From an uncultured Oscillospiraceae bacterium (GTDB lineage Bacteria; Bacillota; Clostridia; Oscillospirales; Oscillospiraceae), in assembly GCA_910589085.1 (NCBI GenBank), contig CAJUSG010000077.1:1-6660 (forward strand): a stretch of 6,660 nucleotides of DNA. Reading direction: 5' to 3'. Made by a program: the position numbers and the translations under genes. The notes beneath the pieces are model-generated. The model was not told the DNA's origin. It worked only from the letters and a program-made list of their open reading frames with translations, and made no database searches. Position 1 is the stretch's first letter; each line of letters starts with the position of its first letter. This document shows positions 5,142 to 6,660 of the stretch, piece after piece.

Positions 5142-5567
5142 ATGCCTACTTTTAACCAGCTGGTGCGCAAGGGCCGCACAATGGCGGCGTACAAGTCCAC
5201 CTCTCCCGCCCTTCAGCACGGTCTGAACACCCTGAAGAACCGGAGCACCGACCTGCCCTCTCCCCAGAAGAGAGGCGTTTGCACCGCCGTGCGTACTTCC
5301 ACCCCCAAGAAGCCCAACTCGGCCCTTCGTAAAATCGCCCGTGTGAAGCTGACCAACGGGATGGAGGTCACCGCCTATATCCCCGGCGTGGGCCACAATC
5401 TCCAGGAGCACAGCGTCGTGATGATCCGCGGCGGCCGTGTCAAGGACCTGCCCGGCGTGCGCTACCACATCATCCGCGGCACTCTGGACACCCAGGGCGT
5501 CAACGGCCGTATGCAGGCCCGCTCCAAGTACGGCGCCAAGCGGCCCAAGGCCGGAAAGAAGAAGTAA
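5142..5567 (+). CDS. rpsL: 30S ribosomal protein S12
   Basis: The 141-residue product begins MPTFNQLVRKGR and contains PQKRGVCTAV, TPKKPNSALRK, GHNLQEHSVVMIRGGRVKDL and GVRYHIIRG, all near-invariant in S12. It has the Firmicute-type insertion of about 13 residues near the N-terminus compared with E. coli. S12 sits at the decoding centre of the small subunit and controls tRNA selection accuracy. K56 and K101, equivalent to E. coli K42 and K87 in mature numbering where streptomycin-resistance changes occur, are the wild-type lysines. D102, the equivalent of the Asp methylthiolated by RimO, is also present. The ATG at 5142 has AAAGGAGG 10 nt upstream; the upstream in-frame ATG at 5118 is not used because it would add a non-conserved extension that contains the ribosome binding site. 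Confidence 0.99.
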   Translation: MPTFNQLVRKGRTMAAYKSTSPALQHGLNTLKNRSTDLPSPQKRGVCTAVRTSTPKKPNSALRKIARVKLTNGMEVTAYIPGVGHNLQEHSVVMIRGGRVKDLPGVRYHIIRGTLDTQGVNGRMQARSKYGAKRPKAGKKK

Positions 5568-5792
5568 TTATTGCTTCCAGGGCGGGACAATCTGGCCCGC
5601 CGTCTCACAGGCTGAGCGCCTGCTGAGAAAACCTAAATTGCATTGTGCGTACGCGCAAGGCAAAAGCCTTGCCGGGCGTTTACCATATATAACGGGTAAA
5701 CCTCGGACAGGCATTACACGCAGTCCAAACGGTACGCCGTTTGGGGTACGAGTACCTATGATTTCTATTTATATAAGAAGGAGGGAAGCAAA
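5568..5792 (+). promoter_or_regulatory. 225-nt structured spacer between rpsL and rpsG
   Basis: No gene is present, but hairpins follow one another: GGCGGG/CCCGCC (5581-5601), CAGG/CCTG (5608-5622), GCAAGGC-aaaa-GCCTTGC (5655-5672), GTTTACC/GGTAAAC (5678-5701), CCAAACGG-tacg-CCGTTTGG (5725-5744) and GGTA-cgag-TACC (5745-5756). None is followed by a T-run, so they are not terminators. No convincing internal promoter was found. In E. coli the rpsL-rpsG spacer is where S7 binds the str mRNA to repress it; this longer spacer could be an equivalent feedback site or an inserted repeat. The rpsG ribosome binding site AAGGAGGG is at 5778-5785. Confidence 0.55.
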
Positions 5793-6263
5793 GTGCCCAG
5801 AAGAGGAAATGTACCCAAGCGGGAGATTTTACCCGACCCGCTTTACAACTCCGTCCTGGTTACCAAGCTCACCAACAGCATCATGCTGGATGGCAAGAAG
5901 GGCGTGGCGCAGAAGGTCGTCTACGGCGCCTTCGAGATCATCAAGGACAAGACTGGCAAGGAACCCATGGAGGTTTACACCCAGGCCCTTGAGAATATCA
6001 TGCCTTCCCTGGAGGTCAAGGCCCGCCGCGTGGGCGGCGCCACCTATCAGGTGCCTATCGAGGTCCGGCCTGAGCGCCGGCAGACCCTGGGTCTGCGCTG
6101 GCTGACCACCTACGCCCGTAACCGGGGCGAGAAGACCATGAAGGAGCGGCTGGCCGGCGAGATTATGGACGCCGCCAACAACACCGGCTCCGCCGTGAAG
6201 AAGCGCGAGGACACCCACAAGATGGCCGAGTCCAACAAGGCGTTTGCTCACTACCGCTGGTAA
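5793..6263 (+). CDS. rpsG: 30S ribosomal protein S7
   Basis: The 156-residue product has the standard length of bacterial S7 and its signatures: ILPDPLYNSVLVTKLTNSIM (12-31), LDGKKGVAQ, VKARRVGGATYQVPIEVRPE and the C-terminal HKMAESNKAFAHYRW. S7 is a primary 16S rRNA-binding protein that organises the head of the small subunit near the exit site. The start is a GTG with AAGGAGGG 7 nt upstream; it gives the expected N-terminus PRRGNVPKRE. In E. coli S7 is the autoregulator of the str operon, and the spacer before this gene is the place to look for a target. It follows rpsL at a distance of 225 nt and precedes fusA by 15 nt. Confidence 0.99.
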   Translation: MPRRGNVPKREILPDPLYNSVLVTKLTNSIMLDGKKGVAQKVVYGAFEIIKDKTGKEPMEVYTQALENIMPSLEVKARRVGGATYQVPIEVRPERRQTLGLRWLTTYARNRGEKTMKERLAGEIMDAANNTGSAVKKREDTHKMAESNKAFAHYRW

Positions 6264-6278
6264 TAAAGGAGATTCCGT

Positions 6279-6660
6279 ATGCCTAGAAAAGTTTCTCTGG
6301 AGAATACCCGGAATATCGGTATTATGGCCCACATCGACGCGGGCAAGACGACTACCACCGAGCGTATCCTCTACTACACCGGCGTCAACTACAAGATCGG
6401 CGAGACCCACGAGGGCACCGCCACCATGGACTGGATGGCCCAGGAGCAGGAGCGGGGCATTACCATCACCTCCGCCGCCACCACCTGCTACTGGACGGGC
6501 ACCAAGACCCAGTTCCCCCAGACCCGGATCAACATCATCGATACCCCGGGCCACGTGGACTTTACCGTTGAGGTGGAGCGCTCCCTGCGGGTGCTGGACG
6601 GCTCCGTGACCGTCATGTGCGCCAAGGGCGGCGTGGAGCCCCAGTCCGAGACCGTCTGGC
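6279..6660 (+). CDS. fusA: Translation elongation factor G (partial, N-terminal part)
   Basis: The first 127 codons are present; the window ends inside the GTPase domain. The P-loop AHIDAGKT (17-24), the switch I segment RGITIT (59-64) and the G3 motif DTPGH (88-92) are intact, and MDWMAQEQERG and PQSETVW are typical of EF-G rather than IF2 or LepA. EF-G moves tRNA and mRNA through the ribosome using GTP and also acts in ribosome recycling. The ATG at 6279 has AAAGGAG 7 nt upstream and lies 15 nt after rpsG, so the two are surely co-transcribed. The usual next gene, tuf, is outside the window. Confidence 0.98.
   Translation, partial: MPRKVSLENTRNIGIMAHIDAGKTTTTERILYYTGVNYKIGETHEGTATMDWMAQEQERGITITSAATTCYWTGTKTQFPQTRINIIDTPGHVDFTVEVERSLRVLDGSVTVMCAKGGVEPQSETVW

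Noticed and set aside
5142..5567. Streptomycin-resistance mutation in S12
   Set aside because: The resistance-associated positions K56 and K101 carry the wild-type lysines.
5740..5777. Internal promoter before rpsG (TATGAT at 5757-5762 or TATATA at 5770-5775)
   Set aside because: Neither box has a recognisable -35 at 16-18 bp upstream or a TGn extension.
5829..6554. A 241-codon minus-strand open frame opposite rpsG and fusA
   Set aside because: It is antisense to two near-invariant genes and is explained by GC-rich third positions.

Overview
The window looks like chromosomal DNA from a GC-rich, low-oxygen Firmicute, most likely a gut member of the Oscillospiraceae (Flavonifractor/Lawsonibacter/Oscillibacter-like). 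This is inferred from three things: the Firmicute form of ribosomal protein S12 with its N-terminal insertion, an L7Ae-like protein encoded just before rpsL, and strong AAGGAGG-type ribosome binding sites on nearly every gene. The family-level placement rests on recollection of similar genomes and was not tested by any search.

Left part (1-2687, minus strand): a compact operon reads leftward as CLC-type anion transporter, then glyoxalase/VOC metalloenzyme, then membrane acyltransferase. The transporter and glyoxalase are 24 bp apart. The glyoxalase stop and acyltransferase start overlap by one base, and the acyltransferase runs off the left edge. The transporter has altered selectivity-filter motifs that resemble the fluoride-exporting CLC-F branch, but no fluoride riboswitch was recognised in front of it. 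The 198-bp gap 2688-2885 holds back-to-back promoters for this operon and for the next gene.

Middle (2886-4232): a plus-strand CorC/HlyC-type protein with one membrane segment, paired CBS domains and a transporter-associated domain faces a minus-strand single [4Fe-4S] ferredoxin. Between the two stop codons lie a GC-rich terminator hairpin and a roughly 190-bp inverted-repeat element built from nested small palindromes.

Right part (4233-6660, plus strand): the translation cluster ybxF - rpsL - rpsG - fusA. It starts from a near-consensus promoter whose -10 box sits inside a perfect 15-nt palindrome. In Bacillus subtilis this cluster follows rpoB-rpoC; here no rpoC is present within the 4.6 kb upstream. 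The spaces between these genes are unusually long and structured: an inverted-repeat element between ybxF and rpsL, a dyad over the probable rpsL promoter, and a 225-nt hairpin-rich spacer between rpsL and rpsG. fusA (EF-G) is cut by the right edge.

The genes all belong to recognisable families. The less ordinary content is in the non-coding DNA: two inverted-repeat elements, a half-element with three-way-junction folding potential, several perfect palindromes at promoters, and the rpsL-rpsG spacer. No CRISPR array, rRNA, tRNA, transposase or phage gene was seen.
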